64,000 bases of DNA from Melampsora larici-populina 98AG31 (GCF_000204055.1 NW_006768794.1:626642-690641), one strand, 5' to 3'; numbered from the stretch's first letter, positions 33,369-46,124 are shown. A program made the numbers and translations. Notes: generated by a model not told the origin, from the sequence alone.

Positions 33369-33375
33369 TATGCCC

Positions 33376-34475
33376 CCCACCAGGACCCCGGTATGCTCCT
33401 ATAAATACGGTGGCTCTAAAGTGCCACTTGAGTCACATTGGCAAAATTGACCAAATTGACCAAAATGACCCGAAACAAGCCCCAGTGAACAGGTGCCGAC
33501 CCTAGCCAACCCTGTTTGGCTGAACCATCAGATTCCCCATTGCCTTCTCGCCATTGACTCTCATCGACTTCAGTGGAGTAAAGAAAAAAATAGTTATACT
33601 TGTTCAATTGTGATGAGCTCTAAAGTCAAGACAATCATGAAGCCCTATAGGAGTAATAAAAACAGATTCTGAAGGAATACCACGGATAAAAATTGAACGG
33701 ACTGATTTTTTTTGACAATTTTATTGGAGGGAACCTACTATTTCCCTTCTATTTCTCTTAAAAACAGCTGGTCTTCCTAGAAATTGATGGTACTTCAGCT
33801 CTTTCAGCTAACAGACATAGCATACCTTACTTGAAATCACGGATTGAGACACATTTTGCTGGATGTCCGGCGAGAAATTGAACATTCACTGGATTTTTAT
33901 TGATGTCCGACTTATTTGAACAAGATGTTCAGATCCTTGAAAAATTGTCCTCTTCTTTTCATCTCTCAATCCTTACAAAAGTGATGAATATCAACAAAAT
34001 AACATGCTGATAAGATCGACTGGGACCTCGATGAGATTGAGGATTGCCACGGGTCTGGACATTGTCCAGGGTTGGCACCTGTTCACCGGGGCTTGTTTTG
34101 GGTCATTTTGGTCATTTTGGTCAATTTTGACAATGTGACTCAAGTGGCACTTTAGAGCCGCCATATATAAAGGGTAGTCACACAGAATTGTGACTTTTGA
34201 CTCCCGCGGAAACCCGCCCCTGCCAAACTGCTAAGTCAGTCCCTGGCTTCATCCATAGCTCAAGGTATGTTTTAATCTTTCCTTGGAGTCCCTCACAACC
34301 TTTCTCCGTCTTTGACAACACCAACTTGGCCTTATGCAAACAGAAGGCAGAAACTTAAGAAACTGGCCAAAAACATGAGAGCTCTCTATGATCACATGAA
34401 GTGTGATTCCGCGGGAGCTCAAAAGTCACAATCCTGTGTTCTTATAGGAGAATACCGGGATCCTCCCCCACCCCC
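33376..34475. mobile_element. Inverted-repeat element of about 1.1 kb, right arm interrupted
   Basis: The left arm (33376-33500) is matched in reverse by 34070-34168 plus 34440-34475. Shared motifs include CTCTAAAGTGCCACTTGAGTC and, at the outer end, CCGGTATNCTCCTATA. The right arm is split by a smaller inverted-repeat insert at about 34169-34439. The interior (33501-34069) has no gene. Confidence 0.65.
34169..34439. mobile_element. Small inverted-repeat element nested in the right arm
   Basis: Arms at about 34180-34212 and 34407-34439 are near-perfect reverse complements (ATTGTGACTTTTGA, CTCCCGCGGA). The insert separates two parts of the larger arm, which shows it arrived later. The flanks read TATA-like on both sides. 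No protein is encoded. Confidence 0.65.
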
Positions 34476-37350
34476 AAACCCTACGGGCCCCCAATGTATT
34501 GAAGTCCTGAAAAGCCTGACCAAACCCACACCCCAAGGGTTTGGGGTTTGGGGAACCCTTGGGGTGTCGGTTCCAGGGCTCAGGCTGAAATCTGATGTTT
34601 GAAATCTTAATTATTCTTATGTTCACGTGGTGGGCACAGGTTTTGACTTTGGGCAGGCCCAGGAGATTTTGAACTTTCTGAAGGCATGCCAATAGTAGGG
34701 GCGCTGAGGCGTGCATCTGAGGTGTGAAAATCCCCGCAAAAAGCAAAAAGCAAGATAAAAAAAGCTCAACAACATCAAAGATAGCATCTTTTTTATTTCA
34801 TATCCATCCAATGTAGCCTCAAAGTGTGACATTGAGCCTGGTGGAAGTTTGTTGATGTGTTCACTTCAGCAGACATCAAGAATCCTGTCCATTGCTTTCC
34901 AAATCCGCCCCATCTAATGGTAGGTTGGTTCCGCTTGGCTGAGCCTGACTTCAACAAGGAGGACTTGACTGTTGGTATGATGTGGAAGTAGTCTATGGCT
35001 GGCAGTGGCTTTCAGATAGGGGATGTGGAGTAAGTTGAGCACTTTGAGATGTGATGTAGAAAAATTATTGATGCTAAACAACACTTTCACCCATAATCAC
35101 ACAGCAACTGAGTGGAATAGACCTAAACCTAACATGGGCACGCCAACCCCAAAATCAAGCTTTTTGTGTCCCTCCCACCACATGAATGTATGTACATGAC
35201 TTATTAATTTTTTATTTACTATTCTTTATGACTTGAGATACTTGTGTTATGGTAGGCAATGATCTTAATGTTTAGATTTGGTGATTAAAAGGTTTCATCA
35301 CCCTATTTGCCTTATTTCATTTTTCTTTATCAAACTTAAACATCAATGATTCTCAACAATTTGATGTTGGTAACTTATTCTTAAAGTAATGGAATGGGAA
35401 TAAATTGTAACTGAAATTTGATACCAAAGAGTTACTAACAGGTCAGAGCTTTCCTTTGTCTTATCATCATGAATTTCAATGATGCCATAGCTGTTTACCA
35501 TCTTGTTTGATTTATCCATTCAATTCAAGTCATAGAACATCAACCTCTCAACACTTATAAACCTTAGTTTATCATTATTCCTATTACAAGTCTTATGTTT
35601 ATTGGCCCTTCCTCCCTTTATTTCCCCTGGTTACACCCAAGACGGCTCATTTAGGTTTTTCATTTATGATTCTTTTTGTGTGTGTGGTTTTTAGATATAT
35701 CTTTAGTTTAGTTCAATCGTATTTTCTATAGTTTCTGGTTGATGTTTGAGTTCTGTGAATGTAATTATTAGAGTTTTCAATCAATATTTTCTCTATTTCT
35801 ATATCATTGTTCTTAATGTTGTTTATTTTTTGTTATTATTCTTTTTTACATTTGTACTGTGCCCGTTTCCATTTTTTATCCTGTGTGCTTCATTTTTACT
35901 GTGCGCGTTCTTCTCAAATCCTATTGTGTCCACCAGCCACCCCGTAGGGTGTTTTCATAATTTTCATGACAAGAATTTGCCTGTGAGGGTTGGGTACTCG
36001 AAGGAGTTCTCAATGCTCACTGAAATGATGAGATGGCTCTATAATCTTTGCTACAAAAGCTACAAAAGAAAAGTGCGTTTTGCCCCGTCTCCTTCATGAG
36101 CCTTCCCTACCTGAATCCGTAGGGACACAAGTCGAGAACTACTTAATAACCGCAGAGCTCCACATACTCTTCAAACAAACGTCAGTGGAATTTGCATATA
36201 TGTATATCGGTCTCTTTGGCCATTTTGATATCCGGAGATGAGTCGTATTTAAGATTGTTGATGATAATCGAGACAGGCATCGATCCTGATATTTTTAGCC
36301 GATGTATGGGTGTGAAAGACAGAGCTTAACACAGAGCAGAAGCTAGCAGATGTACGTGAACATATGTCTGCTCTAGCTTAACTAAGTCTCCTCCTCAATG
36401 TGATTATACATGGTTACTTTTGTGCTGCACACCGCTAGACAACCAAATTATCCTCACTGGCATGCATATGAATTCTGGCACAAAGACCCTTCCTTACCTT
36501 TGCTCTACTGGGCTGCATCCAAGTTGACGCTGTACGAAGAAGGGAAATTAATCAGAGGGTCGGTGTCTATCAACTTCATGGACTTCATGTCTACATAGAT
36601 GACACAGTATATCACTTCTGCCACAAACGAACGTAGAGTCAGGATTACCCTGTCCAGATGCGGACTACCTTCAAAATCCACGGGGAACTGACACTGACCG
36701 GCTCAGCTTGGTGTAAGGTTTCCATGTATGTATGTATCAAGACAACAGGATCAAGGGATTGAAGAGGAGAGAAGCTTCGAATGGCTTCGGATTTGGATGT
36801 TGAGAATCCCCGAGTCATCAGCCTCACCTGTTTGATTCCCTTCTGTACAGCTTGCCTTCGCGGATAAATCGACATTCAAATTCTCTCTTCCGTTTACTTA
36901 CATACTTCACTTCCAGTCCTTGCATGCGTCTTGAGTCACTCATTGAGCCTTTCATCTGATTTTTTCAACCTACTGTACACTATATATCCCACTGAACATC
37001 ATACGTCGATCATTTCATTATTTCGTCCAAGCTCGTGGTTCAAGTCAAGCCTTAAAGAAGCCTATTTCTTTGAAAGCTTTGAATTCCGCTGGTCTTGATA
37101 CCCAGACTTCAAGCCCATCTAAACTACCCAAGGAGCGACCCGGACCGTCATCACAAACCTTCATTCAAGCGCACACCATAAGCGCATACTAAACGCGTAG
37201 ACAACGCGCAGATAAACGCTACTCGGCAACTACCTCATCAGTTTTCGTCAAAGGCCTCTTTTCAAATCCAAGCTCAGTATAAGACTACGTCTACATCAGA
37301 AGACTGGTTTGGACATTCATCAATCATCGAATCACCTCACCAGCATAGTC
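34476..37350. promoter_or_regulatory. Intergenic region and GH2 promoter
   Basis: No gene is supported from 34476 to 36900. A TATATAT stretch at 36981-36987 lies about 365 bp before the GH2 ATG and could be its core promoter with a long leader. An inverted GGGTTTGGGGTTTGGGGAACCC-like G-rich patch lies near 34530-34560. Confidence 0.4.
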
Positions 37351-40098
37351 ATGCAGTCATTGATGATCTTTCTTACGTTTTTCGGTCTGGTATTACAATG
37401 CTCAGCCAGTACCCTACCGAGCACAGTGACTCCTTATGCCTTGAAGTCCGGTCCACTTGACACAGATTGGACCACAAAAGTAGGAACAAATCCCTGGCCT
37501 GAATATCCACGACCTCAACTTCAAAGATCAAATTGGTTAAACTTGAATGGATTATGGGAATTTAAATCAGCAAACAGTACATTAGATTTAGATTCACCAC
37601 CTTTCGGTGGAGTAGGATTTGATAAAGAGATTTTAGTACCATTTTGTGTTGAAAGTGCTTTAAGTGGGATCATGGAAGCTCATGATCATTTTTGGTATCG
37701 AAAAACGTTCAAAGTTCCTTCCACTTGGAAAGGAAAGGTATTACTCAATTTCGGAGCTGTAGATTACGAAGGTACGTGACCAACCCACTACTTTGCTTAA
37801 CTCGAAATTCGTTCACTACGTAAATTCTGATAAGTATCACATTTCGCTTATTTTCATCTCAGCTACTGTCTTTTTGAACAAGCAAAAAATCGGATTTCAT
37901 CGTGGTGGTTATTTCAAGTTTTCAATCGACTTGAGCAAATATTTACATCCTACAGGAGAAGAAAATGAATTATTAGTATTCATCTATGATCCAACTGACA
38001 GTTCAGGAAGTGTTATTCCAGGTGAATTGATATTTTGAAAAAGAAATCATCTGTGATCCTAACTAACGAAAAACTTTCTTTCAAGTCGGCAAACAGACTC
38101 AAAAACCTAGTCATGTCTTTTATACCTCTACCTCAGGTATTTGGCAAACCGTTTTTTTGGAACCAGTGCCAGAGACTTATATCACCAAACTTGACGTCAA
38201 CGCCGACATGCACGGACACGGTGCGCATACATCCTTTAAATACTCTTTACCTTTTACCTCATAGCTGATTATCTCAATCCCAAACTCTCAGTCAACATCA
38301 CCGTCAAAACTTCAGATCCCACCTCTCGTACTCCCATAAAAGTGACACTCCATCAACAAACCAATTCAATAAACTCCAACTCATCTATATCTTCTCCAAC
38401 TTTAATGACCATCAATGGAACTTCAAACACAAAGTTTCAATTCCAAGTTTCTTCTCCAAAACTTTGGTCTCCTTCAACCCCAAACTTATATTATTTTACG
38501 GTAGAAATGGGTGATGATTTAGTCACCAGTTATCTTGGTTTTAGAAGTATTGAAAAACGTACAGATCCGAATGGAATTGTTAGACCTTATTTAAATGGAG
38601 AATTTCTTTTTCAATTAGGTCCACTTGATCAAGGTTTTTGGCCTGATGGTACGTCATGTTTTTGCGCTTCACTTTTTTCGAGTTTTTTCCATTACCATCT
38701 TTCTATCAAACTTATTCTTTATATTTCTTTCTTAGGGATTTATACTGCTCCTACTGTGGAAGCTATGGAGTATGATATTAAATTAGTCAAAAGTCTTGGA
38801 TTTAATTTGATTCGAAAACATGTTAAGGTAGAACCTGATCTATATTATCATGCATGTGATAGAATTGGCCTTTTAGTTTGGCAAGTGAGTTTTATAAAGT
38901 CTCAATTTACTTATATCTGATCTCTCTTCTAAGATGATTTTAAGATCACTAAAAAACATGTTCAATAAACAGGATATGCCCTCTTTGAATCTATTTCCTT
39001 CACCTTCAGTAGAACAAAGCGCCGAATTTGAGAGACAATTGTATGACATGGTATCTGCTTTAATCAGTGTTCCTTCTATAATCACTTGGGTTATCTTCAA
39101 GTTTGTCAATTCCTTCATATTTTACTTGAAAATGCTCGTCGATAGGATTTATTAATCCAACTCTACTAATCATTCTTAGTGAAGGATGGGGTCAACCCTC
39201 AGATGGACCAGAAGTTCGACTTACTGAGCAAATCAGACTGCTTGACTCTGATCGTCTAGTCATGTCTGTTACCGGATATTATGGTAAGTTCTCATTCCAA
39301 TTCGCTTATTCCCTTAAACACAACTGACTCGACCAACCTCAAAAAACATTTGAACCTAAACAGATCACGGAGCAGGTGATTACTCAGATAACCATCATTA
39401 TGGTACATAACCTCTCCTTGACCTCTCACTCACTCACCAAAAAGAAATCCGCAAAAAAGAAACTAAAGTTGATTAAGTCGATTTATCTTTTCATTCAATT
39501 TCATAGCCAGTCCACAATGTGGTACACCATTCTATTCTACCCCAGATAAACCATATGACCCAAAACGAATCGGTTCACAAGGAGAATTTGGTGGAATAGG
39601 TCATATCCCACCATCAAAGAACACATGGAATGTACAAGACGCCATCAATACAATGAACCAAACTTATGAAATCACTTCAAATGTTACAACTTGGAATTAT
39701 AGAGCTTTAGAAGTAGTTGGAGAATTGAAAAGTCAACTGGATCTTTATAGTTGCAGTGCTGGAGTCTATACTGTTAGTCACTTTTTTGATCACAGTATCA
39801 CTTTTATTACCTGGAGTACCGTGATTAATATTCTTTTTGATTTCTGATAGCAAACTACTGATGTTGAAGGAGAAATTAACGGATTCGTAACCGTAAGTCT
39901 TTCGAGCTCCAAATACATTAATGACCTTCTTCCATTCCATTTCCACTAACCCTACATTCAACCCTTGATTTCATCTAGTACGACAGAAGACTAGTCAGAG
40001 CAGATCCCAAACAATGGAACGCAATCACCAACTCATTCTACGAAACTGCTAAAGCTAAAGCTACAAAGACTTCAAAGACTTCAAAAACGAGTCCTTGA
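37351..40098 (+). CDS. Secreted glycoside hydrolase family 2 enzyme
   Basis: Eleven exons (37351-37771, 37863-38021, 38086-38220, 38265-38648, 38736-38884, 38973-39100, 39180-39283, 39364-39402, 39507-39772, 39851-39892, 39979-40098) join in phase to 648 aa. After a signal peptide (LMIFLTFFGLVLQCSA) come the sugar-binding jelly-roll (WLNLNGLWEFK, VPFCVES, WYRKTF), an Ig-like domain, and the TIM barrel (GFNLIRKHVKVEPD, LLVWQDMPS). Both catalytic glutamates are visible: acid/base in NEGWGQ and nucleophile in QGEFGG. GH2 enzymes cleave beta-galactosides, mannosides or glucuronides; the substrate cannot be told. It probably acts on plant wall or host sugars outside the cell. The ATG at 37309 in the same frame is an alternative, but the signal peptide favours 37351. 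Confidence 0.92.
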
Positions 40099-40842
40099 GT
40101 CAAACTTTTAGTCTCAATCGGTTTCTTACACAATACCCACTTTTGATTCACTATGTTTAAGTGTTTCAAGGACTCAGAATTTTGTAATTACAAACAAACT
40201 TTTACTCTTGCTATCAATACTTGTGTTCAGTTCGGAAAAAGATAGAAACAGTTTGTCAAATTTGACACGTGATCAATATCCTTTGGTATCTATTTTTCAA
40301 AGCACATTTAGCCTATCTTCTGGTAATGTGAATTGTACCAGTGTAAGTGAGCAACCAGGTCATTGAGGGCTTTTTCCAAACACATTCCATATGATAAAAA
40401 AGGTGATCCGCTTGACCATATCCCTCAGTGGTATATTTGATATTTCAAGAGTGACAAGTTTCAAACTAGGGCTTACTGATTCCTTGTTTACAAGAAACTC
40501 ATGATTTATAGTCTGTTTTCATCTATAAGATTTGCAATGGCCAAATCATAAGTTTTGGAGAAACAAATCAAAATTATCGTTAGAACGCTTTTGTATGGGT
40601 ATGATTGAAAATGTAAAAAAAAACTTTTTGAAGCGACTATGTCGAACTTCAAAATCGGATATGTAGCTCTACATAGGATGATTAAAATTTGAAAAAAAGT
40701 GCGAGATTCAGGGAGTGAGAATAAGTACAAGAAGTGATACTTCTCATTCATACAACAGACATCTTTTATTTCTTTTGATAGTCTTTCTTCATGACTTAAA
40801 AACCTATAGTATGATTAAAGAGAGAGGGTCAGACAAGGAAGA
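40099..40842. other. Convergent intergenic region
   Basis: Lies between the ends of the GH2 gene and the DUF1764 gene. No feature was recognised. A plus-strand frame at 40715-41065 is the antisense of the DUF1764 exons. Confidence 0.5.
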
Positions 40843-41580
40843 TTACTGGTGCCACATGGAAAAAGCACAAGCTTTCAAGTACGAAATGTTCAACTCACAG
40901 CACTCGCAATCAAATGGACATGCCTCAGTATCTAATAAGATCATGATTGAAATCGAGATCGAAAGGTTGGTCAGAGAAGCTTTAAGCTTGGTTCAAGAAT
41001 TAATGAATAAAAGAAAACAAAACTTACCACCACCAAGACCGATGTTCAATTCTTCAACTGAGTAAATCGGTAATCCATCATCCGTCCTAGCTCCTACAAA
41101 TTCCAAATCAATGCAAACCAATCCAAATCTTATAAAAATTCATTTTTCGACTAAAAATCTTTGTTTAGTAAATTACAGATTAATGAGTTATGACTAACGT
41201 GTACCACGTGAATCACGAAATGCCAATTCTTCTTCATCAAGTAAAACTTTCTTTGAACTTGAACTTGATCCTGATATTTTAGAATCGATTGCACCAACTT
41301 GATTTGAATTTTTAAGTATCTTAATCGAAGGATCCATAATCTCTTCTACTCTTTCTAAATCTTCATCTTCTTTCTCTTCTTCTTTGGATTCTGATTCTGT
41401 TTTTGATTTGTTCTTTTTCTTTTTCTTCTTCTTTTTCTTATCTTCTGTTCCTAGTTTGACCGTCTCCTGGACTTTGGAATCATCATTTTTCCTTTTCTTC
41501 GATTTCTCTTCTGGTTGATTTTTGGAAGCTTTATTTGCAAAAATTGCGTCAATTTCAGAAAGAATTGCATGACTTGGCAT
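40843..41580 (-). CDS. DUF1764 family protein
   Basis: Three exons (41580-41199, 41093-41028, 40931-40843) join in phase to 178 aa. The N-terminal half is Lys/Glu-rich with a run of lysines (KKKKKKKKKNKSK), probably a nuclear signal. The conserved DUF1764 core spans the introns: FRDSRGTR, then DDGLPIYSVEELNIG, then CPFDCECC, a Cys cluster likely to bind metal. DUF1764 proteins are small conserved eukaryotic proteins of unknown function. Only after splicing does the core appear. It is divergent from the MsrB gene. The C-terminal tail after CECC is longer than usual, so the last exon could end differently. Confidence 0.85.
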
Positions 41581-42063
41581 TTTTTCTTTTAGTTTCCTTT
41601 TGATATATCGATGATACGATGGTGAATAAAAGGTTCGTCTTTGGTTTTAATTCTCTTTCGCTTGTTTTATCGACTTGGTGGTGCCATGATGGTTATTTTC
41701 AAAAAATCTGGACGTTTTCTTTTTCCATTAGATTTTGTGGAACTGGATGTGATCCCATTACCCGACCCGGTCAGTAGCCCGAGCAACGTCCGGCTGGTAC
41801 CGCAGTGATTACATTACAGAGAAATCCCAAGACTTCATGTGATCACATCATCAGAATGAACGATGACGAAATGGTGAAACCAAAGTTCCATGATCGATCA
41901 TCAACCGAATCCGAGGGTTTTAGAATTTTACTGTGAAAACTAAAAAAACAAAGGTAAACAGGAATGTTGAATTTAGCCAAGATTTACAAATCAGCTTGAG
42001 TGTGACTCAAACCAGTTTGTCACTTTACTTCTGAAGACTGATGGTTTTGTTTCTTCAAATCTG
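41581..42063. promoter_or_regulatory. Divergent promoter region of DUF1764 and MsrB genes
   Basis: 483 bp separate the two outward-facing starts. A GC-rich patch (CCCGACCCGGTCAG near 41760) is the only compositional feature. No TATA element stands out. Confidence 0.5.
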
Positions 42064-43546
42064 ATGTTCAACCAAAAGAATCGTCTGATCTCATTCTTTC
42101 ATCATTCAATCTTCTTTCTCAATTGTGGCTTGAGACCCGTCTCAGTACTCAATAAGAATTCACCATTCATCAAATCGAAGAAGATTGAAACTCTCATCAC
42201 CACCAATTCTCTTAATCCTCATCAGAAGAACTTCGATCGGTTATCTTCTTCTATACATTCATCATCTGAGAAACCAATCTTACGTGCCGAGCTTCGGCTT
42301 CAATCATCCCGAAGTAAAAGTTTCATTCATACTTCAATTCCTTTAAAATCACCAATTCTTTCTAGTACGAGAGATCGATCCCATCATCCAACACTTTCTT
42401 GTCCAACTTCTTCACTTTTATCTTCATTCCATTCTACTAGATTCTCTACTTCTATCAATCATTGTAAAAATAATCGAAATCAAATGGATCAAACTGATTT
42501 ACCAAAAACAGAAGAAGAATGGAAACTAAAACTTGATCCTGAACAGTTTAGGATTCTTAGGTTGGTGTTCCTTCTCTCCACCAAACATTCTATATACATT
42601 CATGTTTAAGTTTGTTGTGATTTTCTTCTTTTTAAAGACTCAAAGGTACAGAGATGGCTGGCAGTGGAACTTATGATCAACATATGCCTACTAAAGGCAT
42701 ATATGAATGCGTTGGTTGTTCAGCTCCTCTATGTAAGCTTTCTTTATTTCAAAGAATGGAACTGTGGAAATTCAAGACTTGGAATTCAACTTTTCTGTTC
42801 TTTTTTGGGTTTTGCTGTTTACCTTACAGATCGATTTGATCATAAGGTTAGTAATCTGTAACCTTGTTGCAATGATCTGACAACTCCCAATTACTAAACT
42901 CTGGAATCTATTCCGCATGTATCTCGTCGATAGTTTAAGAGTGGATGCGGTTGGCCAGGTAAGCTCTTCATCCAAAACCCATATCCGAAACCTCATCAAA
43001 TCAACCCACTTAACTTTCTCCAATGCAGCTTTCTTTGATGCTTTTCCTGGAGCAGTCAATCGTCAAGAAGACGTAAGTTTGTTTCTATGTTCTCTTCATT
43101 TCACTTTTTGATTCCTTTTTTCTCTTTGGATCTGATATTGATTTAAGACGGGTTTTTTAAAGCGAATGTTTGGGATGGTAAGAACTGAGATCACTTGTGC
43201 AAGATGTGGTGGTCATCTTGGACATGTCTTTAAGGGTGAAAGGTACCCTACTCCTACAGATGAACGTCGTAAGTCTGATAAGTTTCGCTTCAATAATACT
43301 TTTGAGTCGAGTGGAATGAGTTGCTTTAAGAGTTTGATGAAAACTACTGTGATATATATCTGTTTGTCTATGTTTCTATCGGATTTTAAGATTGCGTCAA
43401 CTCGGTAAGTCATCATGTCTTGGATTGTGCTTTTATAAATACAAGCCATTGAGTAATGAGTCTGTTTGCTTTTACACCAATAGGTCAGTATAAAGTTCAA
43501 TGATCAAGTGTCTGCAGAAGAGATCAGTAAAGATAAGAAACCTTAA
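42064..43546 (+). CDS. msrB: Peptide methionine-R-sulfoxide reductase (MsrB), probably mitochondrial
   Basis: Eight exons (42064-42560, 42638-42732, 42830-42846, 42934-42958, 43029-43072, 43163-43268, 43391-43404, 43484-43546) join in phase to 286 aa. The enzyme reduces methionine-R-sulfoxide in proteins with thioredoxin. The MsrB core starts near residue 141 ([18 protein letters not shown]). It has two zinc CxxC pairs (CVGC, CARC), the [10 protein letters not shown] box, GGHLGHVF, and the catalytic Cys in HCVNSVSIKF. The N-terminal 140 residues are rich in Ser, Arg and His and poor in acidic residues, as in a mitochondrial leader. A second start at 42484 would give a cytosolic core of 146 aa, so two forms are possible. 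Confidence 0.93.
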
Positions 43547-44011
43547 TCCCAGTAAGTCATCCTTCCATCTTCAAATCCATCACTTTCTTCACCTTCAAGA
43601 TGTTTTTGATCATTGAAATCATAATTATATTAACTGATTGGTGGAATTTTGGATTCTTAAAACAGATCTTCTAAAAACTGTATAATTTATTTATACATAC
43701 ATGTACAAGTTTTATTGTGTCCTGTTATCCTTGATATTAAGGACCAGGTGATGATTTCGTGCCTCATCACTACTTTTCATATCTTAGAGTGATTTTGGAG
43801 TTTGGCATCAGCATCAAGGTTCATCTCCAGTACGAGTGACATGCCAGAGGATGTCACTTGGCTACCTTGGTAAACCCATGTGGGCATCCAGATGTTCCAT
43901 TCTGGACACTTGCCCTCCAAGCACGTCCATGCAGCACATGCATCTTCCGGTCGGATTCTCAACCCCTTTGTCTTACCGTTCTTGGTCACTGGACCTCCCC
44001 TCTTCGCCAAC
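43547..44011. other. Spacer between MsrB and the Harbinger relic
   Basis: The first 200 bp are AT-rich, the presumed MsrB 3' region. A minus-strand frame at 43777-44055 (92 aa, EDACAAWTCLEGKCPEW) overlaps the start of the transposase. It could be the second gene of the Harbinger element or a chance frame. Confidence 0.4.
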
Positions 44012-45414
44012 ATGGATGCCAACTCCTTACTCTTCCATCCTAACGGTTTACCCATCTCTCGATCTCCAGCGTTAGGGAACTTGATGCTTATGTTTGCGTG
44101 GTGGCATCTATATCAAATGGAAGAACTTCGCGACATCTTGCAGTACTTGAACGACTTCCATCGACTAGGTGGTGATCCTCTACCTGACTTGTTGTCTAGA
44201 CGTGTTAACGTCGAGTTTTGGCACCCACATATCAGTAAACTCACCACGAGGTTCTATCCGGACGAAATTTTGGCCATTCATCACTGGGGTGACTTTCCGG
44301 CTCAACTTGTATTATCAAACGGAGCGATTGAAACGGGTACGACCGCGCTTGCCATTTACATGGCAAGGTTGGCTACGCCATCTTGATATTTTGACCTCTC
44401 ACAAATCTTCGGCCGCGAGACATCAACCATTGGCCGTATATGTCGCTCCGTTCAAGCTTGGATCTTTGAAAACTGGGGTCCACTGTTGCAATGGAACGCC
44501 CAGCAATATCCACCAGCTGTACTGGAAGGCTTTGCAGACAGTTTGGTCGACACAAGGGATTGCCCATTGGACAACTGTGTCGGTTTCCTAGATGGTCAGT
44601 GAGGATAACTTCAGTGTTCATTTGTTCAACTTCGGCTGATCTCCTTTCTCACCAAGGCACCGTATGGCGCATTGCACGACCGAAGTACAACCAACGCCCA
44701 TTTTATAATGGGCACAAGCGCGTGCACAGCCTGAAATTCCAGGCTGTAGTTACACCTGAGTGAGCGAGATCCATTACCAATCTACTTCGCTTATGTTCCA
44801 AAGCTAATGTCGGCTTTGTCTTTCGATGATTAGTGGAATTACGGCTGACTTGACCGAGGCGTATATCGGGTCCCGGCATGACACGGCAATCTTGAGGTTG
44901 TCCGGGCTCAGCGAGGTTTTGGAAGAGGATGCCAAAGGTTTTGGTGGGCGTCAGATGATCCTTTACGGTGATCAAGGCTATCAGAACTCGGCTGTTCTGC
45001 TTACACCTTATGCTGGACTGCATCTTGGGCCGGATCAAGCTCGATTCAATCGTGTCATGGCGAGCGTGCGTGTGGCAGTCGAACGTGAGTTCGGCCGTCT
45101 CAGGAATATCTTTCGTATGTCGCAGTACAAAGGTGTGTGGCGGGTTGCTGTGCTACTGATATGTGTATGTCTAGATACTAAGGGGTGGTGGTGTTCGTTA
45201 TGTAGACAACCTCAGGTTCTACGTCAATGACTTGAACCAATTCTACCACTGTGCGGTGATATTGAAAAACCTCCTCATCTGTTGTGGACGTGGGCCGCTC
45301 GGTGGGGTTGCACCGCCACCTACGTTACAAGCCTATTTAGCCAGCCGTCACTTCCGTGACGAACGTCGACCAAGGAACCGGCCAATGGCTCTTGATGACG
45401 AGGATGAGGAGTAG
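44012..45414 (+). pseudogene. HARBI1-type (PIF/Harbinger) transposase, decayed
   Basis: The DDE nuclease of PIF/Harbinger elements. The frame starts MDANSLLFHPNGL, then LSNGAIETGTTALAIYMARLA, and hits an in-frame TGA at 44384-44386, after which the same frame continues YFDLSQIFGRETSTIGR. Introns at about 44595-44656 and 44759-44833 join DNCVGFLDG to TVWRIARPKYN and VVTP to DGITADL. Candidate catalytic residues are Asp in FLDG, Asp in GSRHDTAI, and Glu in VEREFGRLRNIF. The C-terminal part (VNDLNQFYHCAVILKNLL) needs a frame change near 45130-45205, by an intron or indel. The stop fits CGA-to-TGA. I found no terminal repeats. Confidence 0.85.
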
Positions 45415-45766
45415 GTGCACGTTACCGAGTTTAGATGGTCACGGCAGTAGAGGTATTTGAGGCCCACTGCAGTTTTTCTTTGATCTCTTGATTTGGTTTG
45501 AGGAGAGTTGGCGAGGGTTGGTGTTTCTCATAACTCTTTGTATGTTGTTATTCAGTCATATGTTTGTACAACAATACATATGAATATATAAATATTTATC
45601 GTGAAATTGAAGATGTGAAAGAACTTCGCAAAGTTCATGCTCAAGGCTCCGAAGGGTTGATGCCCCTTCAGCAAGTGAGATACCCATTCGTTTGGGTAAT
45701 GGCATGGCACCTGCTATGCCATATCCCACCCGTGCATAGTCTGGTATCCATCGTCGATGGATTCCG

Positions 45767-45806
45767 AGTCTATTAGTTCCTATTCGACTTTAGGAACTAA
45801 TAGACT
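45767..45806. repeat. Perfect inverted repeat, 15-bp arms
   Basis: AGTCTATTAGTTCCT at 45767-45781 is matched in reverse at 45792-45806 with a 10-base spacer. It may mark an end of the Harbinger relic or another element. Confidence 0.6.
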
Positions 45807-46124
45807 GAGGGCGCTTGGTTCACATGAGGGGTGGCAGATGGATGCAATCCTTGGTGATTATAACATCACAACACGGATTTATTAAGACCACAAAGTACAA
45901 GCAAAAGTACAAGAAAGAAAGTACAAGACAAAGCACCAGATGATGATAAGAAATCGAGTGGATGTACTCTAACTACAAAGACTCTTTCCGCGAAAGGAGT
46001 CGCTGGGTCATGAGACATCTTTGGTTTGTGTGTCGAGAACATTCAGGCCTTTCGGATTGAAATCAAAGGCAGAGGGTAACTGAAGTCAGCGTCCGCCGAG
46101 CTCGATCATAAAGAAACCAATCGT
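45807..46124. other. Possible transposon end before the gap
   Basis: Contains repeated AAGTACAAG units (45894-45935) and TATAACATCACAACACGG. No gene. It resembles LTR or noncoding transposon sequence but cannot be assigned. Confidence 0.3.

Noticed and set aside
40715..41065. 116-codon plus-strand frame next to the GH2 gene
   Set aside because: It is antisense to exons 2 and 3 of the DUF1764 gene, which carry the conserved family motifs.
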